A stretch of 64,000 bases of DNA. Source: Kiritimatiellia bacterium. Its GTDB lineage: Bacteria > Verrucomicrobiota > Kiritimatiellia > PWTM01. The position numbers and the translations under genes were made by a program. Every line of letters starts with the position of its first letter. The stretch's first letter is position 1. The notes under the pieces are model-generated. The model made no database searches. It worked only from the letters and a program-made list of their open reading frames with translations, and had not been told where the DNA came from. Shown here piece by piece: positions 56,167 through 64,000 of this stretch. Location: assembly GCA_026417735.1 (NCBI GenBank), contig JAOACR010000007.1:124001-188000 (forward strand). The letters run 5' to 3'.

Positions 56167-57969
56167 ATGAGGACGAACCTACGAGCTTTGATGGTGGGCA
56201 CAGCGGTGGCGGCGGCGGGCGCCGCGGACGCCGCGACGATCATCGTGTCCAACGACATCACAACGGACGTGACGTGGACGTCGAACAACGAGTACATTGT
56301 GCGCGGCCCGATCTTTGTGCGCGACGGCGCGATTCTCACCGTACAGGCCGGCACGCTGATCCGCGGCACGAACCCCGCGCCGCAGCAGCCCGGCACGCTG
56401 GTGGTGGCGCGGGGCTCGAAGATCCGGATGCTCGGCACGCGCGAGGCGCCGATCGTGATGACCGCGATGGGCGACAACCATTTCGTGCCGCCGGCCTACA
56501 CCAACGGGACTCCGCCGTGGAACAACCCCTACAATGGCATCACGAAGCAGTGGGGCGGTCTGATCCTGCTCGGGCGCACGTACATCGCCACCGCGGCGGC
56601 GGAGCCGACGTACTACTCGCCGCATCCCTCGATTGACTATCAGATCGAGGGGCTGCAGCCCTACGGCGTCTACGGCCGGTATGGTGGTGGCGACGATGAC
56701 GACGACAGCGGCGAAGTGCGCTTCGTGCAGATCCGCTACGGCGCGTTCGTGCTGGGCGCCAACAACGAGGTGAACGGCCTCACCTGCGGCGCGGTGGGTC
56801 GGGCGACGAAGCTTCATCACATCGAGGTGTTCAACAACGCGGACGATGCGTTCGAGTTCTTCGGCGGTACCTGCAACCTGAAGTACCTCGTCGCTTGGGC
56901 GGACGGCGACGACGGCATCGACTGGGATGAGGGTTACCGCGGCAAGATCCAGTTTGTGCTGCGCGTGCAGGGCGTGCTGGCGACCACCAGCGAGCGTTCG
57001 GACAAGGGCGCGGAGATGGATGGTGCCTTCGATCAGCCGGGGCCGCAGCCGCCTTCCGTTCCGACGGTGTACAACGCGACGCTGATCGGCCATGGCCGGT
57101 TCACGAACCGGCGGGCGAATACCGCGTTCCACTTCCGCGACGGTTCGGGCGGCCGGTGGTACAACTCGCTGATCATGGACTTCGGTGGCGCCTGCGCGCT
57201 GATCGAAGGCGATCCGGGCGATGGTTACCCCCACGACTCCGCCGACCTCACGCAACAGAACTACGTGAAGAACCAGTGGTACACCCACGACGGCGGCGGC
57301 CGGCGGCTGGAGATCGCGAACTGCGTGTTCTGGTACATGGGCACGAACGTCGCGTTCGGTTGCCCCGTCAACACGAACCAGCTCGCGACAACGTGGGGCG
57401 CCAGCGGTACGGACGGCAACCTCGCGCACTACTCGTACCCGCTCTTCACCGACTCGACGCTGAGCAACACCTATTTGGCGAACCTCAGCGACCTGCCGGT
57501 TCGCAGCTTTGTCCGAGCGACGAACAACCCCGTCGTGATCAGCGGCACGACGCATCTGCCGGTCGAGTTTCTCGATCCGACGCTGCCGACGAACAGCCCG
57601 TTGCTGAATGCCGGTCGGTTGCCCCCGTCCGACGGCTTCTTCACGCCGGTGCGCATGATCGGCGCGTTCGGCACACGGAACTGGGCGGACTGGACACTGG
57701 TGAACCGGTTCGGGCTGATTGAAAGCGATCAGTACGGCGAGTACTCCGATCCTGAAATCAACGACGCCTTCGTCAGCATGACGATCCAGTTCCCGACCGT
57801 CGTGGGCGCCACCTACACAGTTCAGTACACCACGAACGAGAACACGATGGGCTGGGTGAACCTCGCGACGGGCATCAGCGGCACGGGTCAGAACTACAAG
57901 TACACGGACCAGCGGCCGATCACCGAGCCCCGGATTTACCGCGTGCTGTCGAGCCAGCTTGCGCCATAG
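56167..57969 (+). CDS. Exported right-handed beta-helix protein
   Basis: A 600-residue secreted protein with a signal peptide (ALMVGTAVAAAGAADA) after the site GAGGAGAAG. The body shows parallel beta-helix rungs: IVRGPIFVRDGAILTVQAGT, TKLHHIEVFNNADDAFEFFG and NLKYLVAWADGDDGIDWDEG, the last with Asp/Glu residues that could bind calcium or line a cleft. A five-Asp run (GGDDDDDSGEV) and a C-terminal VVGATYTVQYTTNENTMGW beta domain are also present. I recognise it as a member of uncharacterised beta-helix proteins that occur beside TonB-dependent receptors in marine gammaproteobacteria and PVC bacteria. A strong terminator follows. No enzyme activity is assigned. Confidence 0.8.
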   Translation: MRTNLRALMVGTAVAAAGAADAATIIVSNDITTDVTWTSNNEYIVRGPIFVRDGAILTVQAGTLIRGTNPAPQQPGTLVVARGSKIRMLGTREAPIVMTAMGDNHFVPPAYTNGTPPWNNPYNGITKQWGGLILLGRTYIATAAAEPTYYSPHPSIDYQIEGLQPYGVYGRYGGGDDDDDSGEVRFVQIRYGAFVLGANNEVNGLTCGAVGRATKLHHIEVFNNADDAFEFFGGTCNLKYLVAWADGDDGIDWDEGYRGKIQFVLRVQGVLATTSERSDKGAEMDGAFDQPGPQPPSVPTVYNATLIGHGRFTNRRANTAFHFRDGSGGRWYNSLIMDFGGACALIEGDPGDGYPHDSADLTQQNYVKNQWYTHDGGGRRLEIANCVFWYMGTNVAFGCPVNTNQLATTWGASGTDGNLAHYSYPLFTDSTLSNTYLANLSDLPVRSFVRATNNPVVISGTTHLPVEFLDPTLPTNSPLLNAGRLPPSDGFFTPVRMIGAFGTRNWADWTLVNRFGLIESDQYGEYSDPEINDAFVSMTIQFPTVVGATYTVQYTTNENTMGWVNLATGISGTGQNYKYTDQRPITEPRIYRVLSSQLAP

Positions 57970-57997
57970 GTCCGGTCTCTCTCCCGGACGCACTGTG

Positions 57998-58030
57998 GAC
58001 GGGGGGTCCGAAGGGGCCCCCCGTCTTGCT
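57998..58030 (+). terminator. Intrinsic terminator after the beta-helix gene
   Basis: A perfect nine-base stem GACGGGGGG (57998-58006) and CCCCCCGTC (58017-58025) with a ten-base loop, followed by TTGCTT. It lies 28 bases after the stop. The tail is short in T, but position and stem strength support a terminator. Confidence 0.7.
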
Positions 58031-58565
58031 TGGCGAGCAGTGCGGAGGCATGCACGCCTCTCGTCGGGAGCTCCAGTTGCGGCATCGGCGTGCGGGCGAG
58101 CCCACGGGCGTGCACAGGAGTGGTCGCCGTACAGAGGGGCGAGAGGGAGCCAGTCTGTACCGTCGGAGGGAGAAGCTGGTCCGGCAGAGGCCGTTCAGGC
58201 CGAATTCTGATCGGGCACTGGTTTCCAATCGTCGGAGGCGTTTGGCTCCGGCTCTTCCAAGGGCTGGACACGCACGGGTGGCGGCTCCTTTCGACCGCGA
58301 CCTCGGGACGGCTCTCATTCTGCGACCCGGTCACGCCGCGCCGGGGCGTCGCGGGGTCGCCTTGCGCGACTCGACTGTCGCGGGGCCGCCGGTGTGGAAG
58401 GTCTGCGCGGCGGGGTGGAGTTTCGCGACGTCGCCCGGCTGACGGTATTGCGACGGGAAGCAGGCGGTGACTTTCATGTTCCGACGCCACTGGCTCCGTC
58501 GTGCCATCATGGAATTGTAAAACGATCCTTGCAGAGTCCTGACAGAGGAAGGGGATTCTGAGCGC
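58031..58565. other. Intergenic stretch of about 535 bases, no gene recognised
   Basis: Between the terminator and the next gene all frames on both strands give only Arg/Pro-rich shadow translations. A less GC-rich patch near 58470-58540 (GGAATTGTAAAACG) may contain the promoter of the TonB-receptor run. No tRNA or repeat was noticed. Confidence 0.4.
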
Positions 58566-59756
58566 ATGTCCGGGTCTTTCCCTGCTTGTTCGATGGTGCC
58601 GGTGTATTTTCGCGCGGCGCTCGTCTCGGTCTGGGTGGCGTCGGCGGGCTGCGAGCGTGGTGGGGAGGGGCCTTCGGCGCGGGCGCTCGAGTCGGCGTGG
58701 ACGTTTGCCAGTGCGATCACGAATGATGCGGCGGACCGGGCGAAGTACCGCGAACGGGTCGTCCGCGGATGGATGGAGCTCGGCGAGCTGCGCCGGGCGG
58801 AGGCGCTCGCGCGGCAGGTCGGCGACTGGCGCTCGGTGGTGTTACTGGCGGACCTGGCGGCGGAGCACGCCCGGCGGGGGCAGGCCCGCGAGGCGGCACG
58901 ACTGCTGGCGGAGGCGGAGGAGCAGGTGGCGAACGTGCGGGGCTGGCCGCTGGACCGGGTGCGTGCACATCTGGCGCGCGCACGGGCGTATGCGGGGGAC
59001 GTTGGGCCCGCGAAGGTGTTGCGCGAGCGCTATGACCACGATCCGGACATCCGCGGTCGGCTGCACGGGAGCGCGGTGATTGCGCTGGTGGCGGCCGGCC
59101 GCTGGGAGGAGGCCGTCGCGGTGGCGAAAGAGCGGCCGCAGAACGCGCGGGTCGAGGACGCCGTGGAGCTCACGGCGGCGCTGCGCGATGCGGCGGCACT
59201 GCCGGTGGAGGCGCCCGAGCGGCGGCGGCAACTGCTGGAGCTGGCATGGGGGACGGCGGGTGAAATTCCGGGATGGAAGTCGGTGGAGGCGCGGCTGGAC
59301 ATTCTCGAGGCGATGGTGGCGGTGGGCGTGCCGGCCGCGGAGATTGCGGAACGACTTGCACCGATCAGCGACGGCTGGCTGGGGATGACGGCCGGAGGGG
59401 AGGTTCGTTTGATCGTACTCGGTCGCATTGCGGAGCTGTGGGGACGAGTGGGTGAGGCGGCACGGGTGCGTCGGATCGCGGAGGTCGTGGGCGCAGAGAT
59501 CGGAAGGGAGCTGCAGCCAATCGACCAGCCGGCTCTCTGGGCGCGGCTCGCATCGGCAGCGGCACTGGCCGGCGACGAGCCGCTGGCGGTGGAGCTGTTT
59601 GATCGTGCGATCCGGGGGACGGTGGAGCTGGCGAATCTGCGTCCGCGCGCGATGGCGGCGGTGGAGACTGCGCTGGCGGTGGTGAGGGGTCGGATGGATC
59701 CGGCGAAGATTGGTGAGTCATGGGCCCGGCTGCGCACCTCGATCCATGGCGGCTAG
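58566..59756 (+). CDS. Repeat-rich putative lipoprotein upstream of the TonB receptor
   Basis: A 396-residue protein with a leader ending WVASAGCERGGEG, a plausible lipoprotein site. The rest is all-helical with TPR-like or Sel1-like units, for example LRRAEALARQVGDWRSVVL, LADLAAEHARRGQAREAARL and SAVIALVAAGRWEEAVAVA. No catalytic motif is seen. Its stop overlaps the start of the TonB-dependent receptor by eleven bases, so the two are made together. Likely a periplasmic protein-protein interaction partner of the receptor or its energiser. An ATG at 58593 is an alternative start. Confidence 0.7.
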   Translation: MSGSFPACSMVPVYFRAALVSVWVASAGCERGGEGPSARALESAWTFASAITNDAADRAKYRERVVRGWMELGELRRAEALARQVGDWRSVVLLADLAAEHARRGQAREAARLLAEAEEQVANVRGWPLDRVRAHLARARAYAGDVGPAKVLRERYDHDPDIRGRLHGSAVIALVAAGRWEEAVAVAKERPQNARVEDAVELTAALRDAAALPVEAPERRRQLLELAWGTAGEIPGWKSVEARLDILEAMVAVGVPAAEIAERLAPISDGWLGMTAGGEVRLIVLGRIAELWGRVGEAARVRRIAEVVGAEIGRELQPIDQPALWARLASAAALAGDEPLAVELFDRAIRGTVELANLRPRAMAAVETALAVVRGRMDPAKIGESWARLRTSIHGG

Positions 59757-62700
59757 GCGGACACTGCGGGAGCTTATGGCTCTGCTTGCGTCATTGACCG
59801 TCGCCATTGCGAGGGGACAGAGCACCGCTCCTCGCGGGGGCATTCGCGGGGTGGTGTACGACGCCGACTTCGCGGGGCCGGTGCCGCAGGCGGCGATACG
59901 TCTGCTCGAGTCGCCGCGGGAGACCTTCTCCGACCGCGACGGCGGATTTGTGATCACGGATCTGCCGCCGGGCGCCTATACGGTGGTGGTCTCGAAGCCC
60001 GGCTTTGTTCGGCAGGTGGTGACCGGCGTGGTGGTGATGCCGGGCGCAATGGCGGACGTGACGGTGCAGCTGCGCGGCGAGGTGGTGGAGATGGAGGAGT
60101 TCGTCGTCCGCGACCTCGATCTGCAGGACACCGCGACCGAGGCGGGCATGCTGACGTTGCGGCAGGAAAGCCTGACGATGCAGGACACGATCAGCCGCGA
60201 AATTATGAGCCGCGCCGGCGCCAGCGACGTCGCCGGTGCGCTGCGGTTGGTGGTGGGCGCGACGGTGGTGGAGGGCAAGTACGCGACGGTGCGCGGGCTG
60301 GGAGACCGTTACGTTGGCGCGACGGTCAACGGCCTGCGCGTGCCCAGCGCCGACCCGAAGCGGCGGGCAGTGCATCTGGACGTGTTTCCCGCCGGCACGG
60401 TGGAGGGCCTCAGCGTCTTCAAGACCTTCACGCCGGACCTACCGGGGGACTTCACCGGTGGCGGGGTGGACATTCGCACCGTGCGCGTGCCGGAGGAGCC
60501 ATTCGCACGGGTGGGTTTCTCGCGCGAGGTGAACCAGCGGGTCAGCGGCAAGCCCGGCTACATCACCTACGAGGGCGGCGGCATCAACCGGTGGGGACGT
60601 CACCGCGGTGCGCGCGACATGGTCGAGGGCATGGCGACGATGGAGAAGGATGGGCTGGCGGACCGGGGGGTCGCGTCGTACCACCAGGAAAAGCCTCGGT
60701 CGCCCCGCGACCATGATCGTGTTCATCTCGAGCTGGATCGCATCGTGCGCGGGGTCGCGCCGGCGATGGGCATTCAGCGCACGCGCGTGCCGGACGGCAA
60801 CCACGGGTACGACGTCGCGCTCGGCACGCGGTTCGGGCTGGGCGGCAACTGGCAGATGGGCGCGCTGGCGGCGCTGACCTACTCGAAGAAGTACTGGCTG
60901 CACGTCGGTCCGGACAATGTGCTGCGGATGCAGGGCGGCGGGCCGGACCCGCGGGAGCTGACGTACTTTCGCCGTGAGGTGGGCACGGAGGAGTTGAAGT
61001 GGAGCGAACTGCTCACGCTCGGCCTGGAGCGCGACGATGCCCATCGGCTCAGCTTCACCGCGATGCGGAACCGGGCGGTGACGGACCGGGCCGCGTTTCG
61101 CGAACAGTTTCACGACACGAACACGCCGGTCTGGACTCAGATTCAGAGCATTCACTACACGGAGCGCCCGATCGACATTCTGCAGTTCACCGGCGAGCAC
61201 AAATGGGGGGAGCGCCCCGAGGGTGGGCGGGGATGGGAGCTGGGCTGGGGGGTTGGCCGGAACACCGCCGAGCAGGAGGAGCCCGACGTGCGGATGTTCC
61301 GGAACGTGGTGCACCCTCGCGGTGGAGGAATCTACGAGTTTCAGCCGCGGCAGGACGGTGCCTCCGGCGCGGACGAGGAGAGCAGTACCCGCATCTGGCG
61401 CAACACGCGCGAGATCAACTCCCAGTACGGCCTTCGGCTCGGCATTCCCCTGGGCTGGCGGGTGCCGGACTGGGACGTCTCGTTCATGGGGTTTGGCGAT
61501 CCGAACGCGGAATGGCCGAAGGAGGACATCCGGCTGAACATCGGGTTGGGCAAGGACTGGACGCGTCGTCACTACCGGCAGAATTCGTTTTTCTACATGA
61601 TGGGGGCGCAGATGCCGCCGGTGTATACCGGCCCAGTCCGCAGCGACTTTCCACCGGGGCCGGCGGGTCGCCGGGCCTTTGAGGCGGCGCGCGCCGCGTG
61701 GTTTGCGAGCCCGGCCGGGCAAGCCTACCTGAAGGGCCTCGAGGACACCGCGCGCGACAACGCGCTGCGCACGCTGCGGACCAATACGCTCGACGTGCTG
61801 TGGACCGACGTGTTCACCGCGCCCGACCGGATCGGCATTGGCGACTACAAAAACAGCCTTCGTTGGCATCTGCTGCCGAAGTTCTACGACGTCGACTACG
61901 AGGGTCTCCAACACTTTCAGTCCGGCTTCTGGAGTCTCGAGGTGCCAGTCAGCCGCCAGCTTCGCCTGATCGGGGGCATGCGGCTGGAGACGACCGAGAT
62001 GCGGGTGGACCCCACGATCGACTCGGAGACGATTGATCCGCAGCGCGCCTTTTTGGTGCCGGTACCGCACTACATCACCAACGCGGCCGGTGAGATCTCG
62101 TATTACTACCAGATCGAGGGAGTACCGAAAGAGAAGGCCGCTGCCGAGATCAGCCAGAGTGACTGGTTGCGGTCGTGGGGGGCGATCTGGGACATCGCGC
62201 CGGGGATGACGCTGCGGCTGAACTGGAGCCAGACCATCGCGCGCCCGACGTTCCTCGAGATCGCGCCCGTGATCACTCCGGACTACATCGAGGGGGACTC
62301 CTTCATCGGCAACCGGGATCTGCGCATTTCGCACATCGTGAACCGGGACCTTCGCTGGGAGTGGATTCAAGGACCGGACGACGTGCTCGCGTTCAGCGTC
62401 TTCGACAAGGACGTCACCGACCCCATTGAGAAGGAAACGTTCGGGTATCTCTCGGAGTCCTACACGCTGGCGATCAACTATCCGCGCGGGCGCGTCGAGG
62501 GCTTCGAGGTGGAGGCGCGGCGGCGGATGGAGTTTCTGCCGCCGCCGTTCGATGCGCTGCGGGTAGGGGTCAACTACGCGCGGCTTCGCTCCTGGGTGGA
62601 GATGCCGGAGCGGCTGGTGAACGCGTTCACACCCTACGGGCTGCCGCCGCGCGAGCGCCGGCCGATGGAGGGGCAGCCGGAATACCTTTTCAATTTCCAG

Positions 62701-63012
62701 CTGCTCTACGACATCGAGCGCTGGGGGACGTCCTTCGGGTGGTTCTACACGATCCGCGGCGACATGTTGAAGAGCGGCGCGGCGATCGGCGAGAGCGGGG
62801 CGACACCCGACATCATGCTGCTGAAACAGCCGTCGGTCGGCATCAGCATTTCGCAGAAGATCGGCTCGCGCGTGAAGGTCACGTTCCGCGCGCAAAACCT
62901 TTTGGATCCACCCGTCCGCGAGGTGTACCGAATCCCGGGCCAGGAGGACGTGATGCGCCGGCAATACCGCGAGGGCGTGCGTTATTCGATCGGGTTCAGC
63001 GCGGAGTTTTGA
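59746..63012 (+). CDS. Large TonB-dependent receptor with carboxypeptidase-like N-terminal domain
   Basis: A 1088-residue outer-membrane receptor. A signal peptide (LMALLASLTVAIARGQ) is followed by a carboxypeptidase regulatory-like domain (GGIRGVVYDADFAGPVPQAA, GGFVITDLPPGAYTVVVSKP). Next come a spacer MEEFVVRDLDLQDTATEAG, a plug domain (TISREIMSRAGASDVAGALR, YATVRGLGDRYVGATVNGLR) and a long beta-barrel that ends YSIGFSAEF with the terminal Phe required for outer-membrane insertion. The ligand is unknown. It is encoded with DUF3450 and a probable ExbB-type component, not with a siderophore or cobalamin locus. No heme or siderophore signature is visible. Confidence 0.92.
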   Translation: MAARRTLRELMALLASLTVAIARGQSTAPRGGIRGVVYDADFAGPVPQAAIRLLESPRETFSDRDGGFVITDLPPGAYTVVVSKPGFVRQVVTGVVVMPGAMADVTVQLRGEVVEMEEFVVRDLDLQDTATEAGMLTLRQESLTMQDTISREIMSRAGASDVAGALRLVVGATVVEGKYATVRGLGDRYVGATVNGLRVPSADPKRRAVHLDVFPAGTVEGLSVFKTFTPDLPGDFTGGGVDIRTVRVPEEPFARVGFSREVNQRVSGKPGYITYEGGGINRWGRHRGARDMVEGMATMEKDGLADRGVASYHQEKPRSPRDHDRVHLELDRIVRGVAPAMGIQRTRVPDGNHGYDVALGTRFGLGGNWQMGALAALTYSKKYWLHVGPDNVLRMQGGGPDPRELTYFRREVGTEELKWSELLTLGLERDDAHRLSFTAMRNRAVTDRAAFREQFHDTNTPVWTQIQSIHYTERPIDILQFTGEHKWGERPEGGRGWELGWGVGRNTAEQEEPDVRMFRNVVHPRGGGIYEFQPRQDGASGADEESSTRIWRNTREINSQYGLRLGIPLGWRVPDWDVSFMGFGDPNAEWPKEDIRLNIGLGKDWTRRHYRQNSFFYMMGAQMPPVYTGPVRSDFPPGPAGRRAFEAARAAWFASPAGQAYLKGLEDTARDNALRTLRTNTLDVLWTDVFTAPDRIGIGDYKNSLRWHLLPKFYDVDYEGLQHFQSGFWSLEVPVSRQLRLIGGMRLETTEMRVDPTIDSETIDPQRAFLVPVPHYITNAAGEISYYYQIEGVPKEKAAAEISQSDWLRSWGAIWDIAPGMTLRLNWSQTIARPTFLEIAPVITPDYIEGDSFIGNRDLRISHIVNRDLRWEWIQGPDDVLAFSVFDKDVTDPIEKETFGYLSESYTLAINYPRGRVEGFEVEARRRMEFLPPPFDALRVGVNYARLRSWVEMPERLVNAFTPYGLPPRERRPMEGQPEYLFNFQLLYDIERWGTSFGWFYTIRGDMLKSGAAIGESGATPDIMLLKQPSVGISISQKIGSRVKVTFRAQNLLDPPVREVYRIPGQEDVMRRQYREGVRYSIGFSAEF

Positions 63013-63015
63013 ACG

Positions 63016-63807
63016 ATGCGACGGTGGCGGCGATGGCTGGGAGTGGCGGCGGTGCTCGGCATGCCGGCGGCGCCGGTGCCAGCACTGACGGCGGTGACCA
63101 ACTCGCCCCCCGATGCGGAGGCGGAGGGGCGCGCCGCGATTGAGAAGTGGGTGGAAACGCGGCGTCTGCTCTCGCGGGAGACCCAGGAGTGGCGCGTCGC
63201 GCGGGAGATCCTCGAGGGCCGTGCGGAGCTGCTCTCGCGCGAGGTGGAGACGATCGAGGCGCAAATCCGGCAAACCACGAACGAGATCGGCGAGCTGGAC
63301 GTGAAGCTGGCGGAGTCCCGCGCGCAGCGGGAGCGACTGGTGGCCGCGACGGCGGGGCTGGACGAGAGCATCGCGAGGCTGGAGCGGCGGGTCGTCGGCC
63401 TACTGGAGCGCATGCCCGCGCCGCTGCGCGAACGGGTGCAGCCGTTGAGCCAGCGCATTCCGGCACCGGAGGCCGCTTCACCACCGCCGCTGGCGGAGCG
63501 CTTCCAGAACGTGATCGGCGTGCTGAACGAGTTGCAGAAGGCGGCGCGAGAGATTCTGGTGACCAGCGAGGTGCGGACGCTCGATGGGGGCGAGCGCATC
63601 GAGGTGACGGTGCTCTACATCGGGCTGGCGCAGGCGTACTTCGTGAATCCGGCCGGCACCGTCGCCGGGGTCGGGCGTCCCGGCCCGAAGGGGTGGACCT
63701 GGGAACGCGACGACCAGCTGGCGGCGGCGGTGCAGGCGGCGATTGCGGTGTATCGCAATGAGCGGCCGGCGGAGTACGTGCGGCTGCCGGTGGTGATGGA
63801 TGACTGA
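63016..63807 (+). CDS. DUF3450 periplasmic coiled-coil protein
   Basis: A 263-residue protein with a signal peptide (WLGVAAVLGMPAAPVPALTA). A long coiled coil at about residues 45-135 follows (EILEGRAELLSREVETIEAQ, AQRERLVAATAGLDESIARL), then a small globular end (EVTVLYIGLAQAYFVNPAGT, AAIAVYRNERPAEYVRLPVV). DUF3450 genes stand directly before the TtpC/ExbB-like gene of Vibrio TonB2-type systems, which fits the position here, three bases after the receptor. Its molecular task is not defined. Confidence 0.85.
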   Translation: MRRWRRWLGVAAVLGMPAAPVPALTAVTNSPPDAEAEGRAAIEKWVETRRLLSRETQEWRVAREILEGRAELLSREVETIEAQIRQTTNEIGELDVKLAESRAQRERLVAATAGLDESIARLERRVVGLLERMPAPLRERVQPLSQRIPAPEAASPPPLAERFQNVIGVLNELQKAAREILVTSEVRTLDGGERIEVTVLYIGLAQAYFVNPAGTVAGVGRPGPKGWTWERDDQLAAAVQAAIAVYRNERPAEYVRLPVVMDD

Positions 63808-64000
63808 GGTGCGTACGGTTTGCGGAGCGATGGGGCGGGCGGTGCGGCTCGGCGTGGCGCTGATGCTGGCGATGCCCGCGTTCGGACAGTTTCCCCCGCT
63901 GCGCGAGGCCCGGCCTGGGCGGCAGATACCGGCCGTCCCGAAGCCGGCGAAGTCGCAGCGGCGGCCCACCGCGGCGGTTTCGACCTCCGCCCCGCCGGCG
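63800..64000 (+). CDS. N-terminal part of an exported protein, probably TtpC/ExbB-type (3' end outside window)
   Basis: From ATG 63800, overlapping the DUF3450 stop by eight bases, 67 residues are visible up to the window edge. They form a signal peptide (AVRLGVALMLAMPAFGQF) and a Pro/Lys/Arg-rich start of a periplasmic region. In related clusters the gene after DUF3450 encodes a MotA/TolQ/ExbB-family proton channel with a long exported N-terminus (TtpC). That identity is inferred from order only, since the channel helices lie outside the window. Confidence 0.5.
   Translation, partial: MTEVRTVCGAMGRAVRLGVALMLAMPAFGQFPPLREARPGRQIPAVPKPAKSQRRPTAAVSTSAPPA

Noticed and set aside
56179-57993. A 604-codon minus-strand frame opposite the beta-helix gene
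   Set aside because: Low-complexity His/Arg/Val translation, no ribosome binding site, and strong evidence for the plus-strand gene.
58331-58720. A minus-strand fragment (MKVTACFPSQYRQPGDV) vaguely resembling the end of a prepilin-type protein
   Set aside because: The similarity is short, upstream sequence gives no pilin leader, and part of it overlaps a plus-strand gene.
60439-63273. A 944-codon open frame on the minus strand opposite the TonB-dependent receptor
   Set aside because: Its translation is His/Arg/Pro-rich with no motif, and the plus strand carries an unmistakable receptor. Long antisense frames are expected in high-GC coding DNA.
1-64000. General sequencing error as the cause of all broken genes
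   Set aside because: About forty other genes, several over 1.5 kb, read without interruption, and the broken ones also show altered active-site residues. Error remains possible only for single-lesion cases such as 222-748.
1-64000. CRISPR arrays, insertion sequences, tRNA or rRNA genes
   Set aside because: No regularly spaced repeats, transposase motifs, terminal inverted repeats or cloverleaf patterns were recognised on reading. A tRNA could be missed by eye; a covariance-model scan would settle it.

Overview
The window is one high-GC stretch from a Gram-negative, probably anaerobic bacterium. Several features point to the PVC superphylum, most likely Kiritimatiellota or a near relative in Verrucomicrobiota. 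These are a PEP-CTERM surface protein, remnants of several sulfatases and glycan hydrolases, a TonB/ExbB-type outer-membrane system, a MoxR/Bat operon, and an [FeFe]-hydrogenase maturase (HydF). The lineage is inferred from gene content only; there is no rRNA gene or other marker in the window that would settle it.

Layout. 1-950: a partial unknown gene, then a broken nucleotidyltransferase-like gene and a broken small partner. 1030-3829: two tandem decayed sulfatases. 3881-10877: an exopolysaccharide export cluster with its own promoter (SLH-like exported protein, beta-barrel, Wzz/BY-kinase, Wza-type export protein, O-antigen ligase-type protein with a TPR-like tail). 11073-14366: a large GH2-type protein. 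14769-15469: a broken cyclophilin. 15511-23089: a housekeeping block with a primary-type sigma factor, then coaD, a YceD-family gene, rpmF, plsX, fabH, fabD, fabG, acpP and fabF, mostly overlapping or a few bases apart. 23244-27945: a low-complexity small gene, a PHP-glycosyltransferase fusion and an exported alpha/beta hydrolase. 28161-37993: the MoxR/DUF58/Bat envelope operon in two blocks, with a PEP-CTERM gene that has its own terminator between them. 38068-40903: PPK2 and arginine decarboxylase. 40933-46331: tcdA-tatD and a QC/M28 peptidase-MATE pair on the minus strand, flanking a plus-strand Tat-exported protein of unknown function. 46648-49298: a fumarase/aspartase-family lyase overlapping hydF. 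49402-51907: a decayed sulfatase and a GH43-like gene. 51986-54023: an exported O-methyltransferase and an APC permease. 54013-55870: a fourth decayed sulfatase with a repeat tail. 56167-64000: a beta-helix surface protein, a repeat-rich lipoprotein, a large TonB-dependent receptor, DUF3450, and the start of an exported protein that is probably a TtpC/ExbB-type partner.

How the parts fit. The envelope dominates: capsule or EPS assembly, Bat/MoxR quality control, a PEP-CTERM substrate and a TonB-energised receptor. The fatty-acid genes form one co-directional run with ribosomal protein L32 and CoA synthesis. The striking negative signal is that nearly every catabolic gene for sulfated or decorated glycans is broken (four sulfatases, one GH43-like enzyme), while housekeeping genes next to them are intact. 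This reads as ongoing loss of a sulfated-polysaccharide degradation lifestyle. The most promising candidate for an undescribed system is the right-hand TonB cluster (56167-64000). The MoxR/Bat operon with an unrecognised small component is second.
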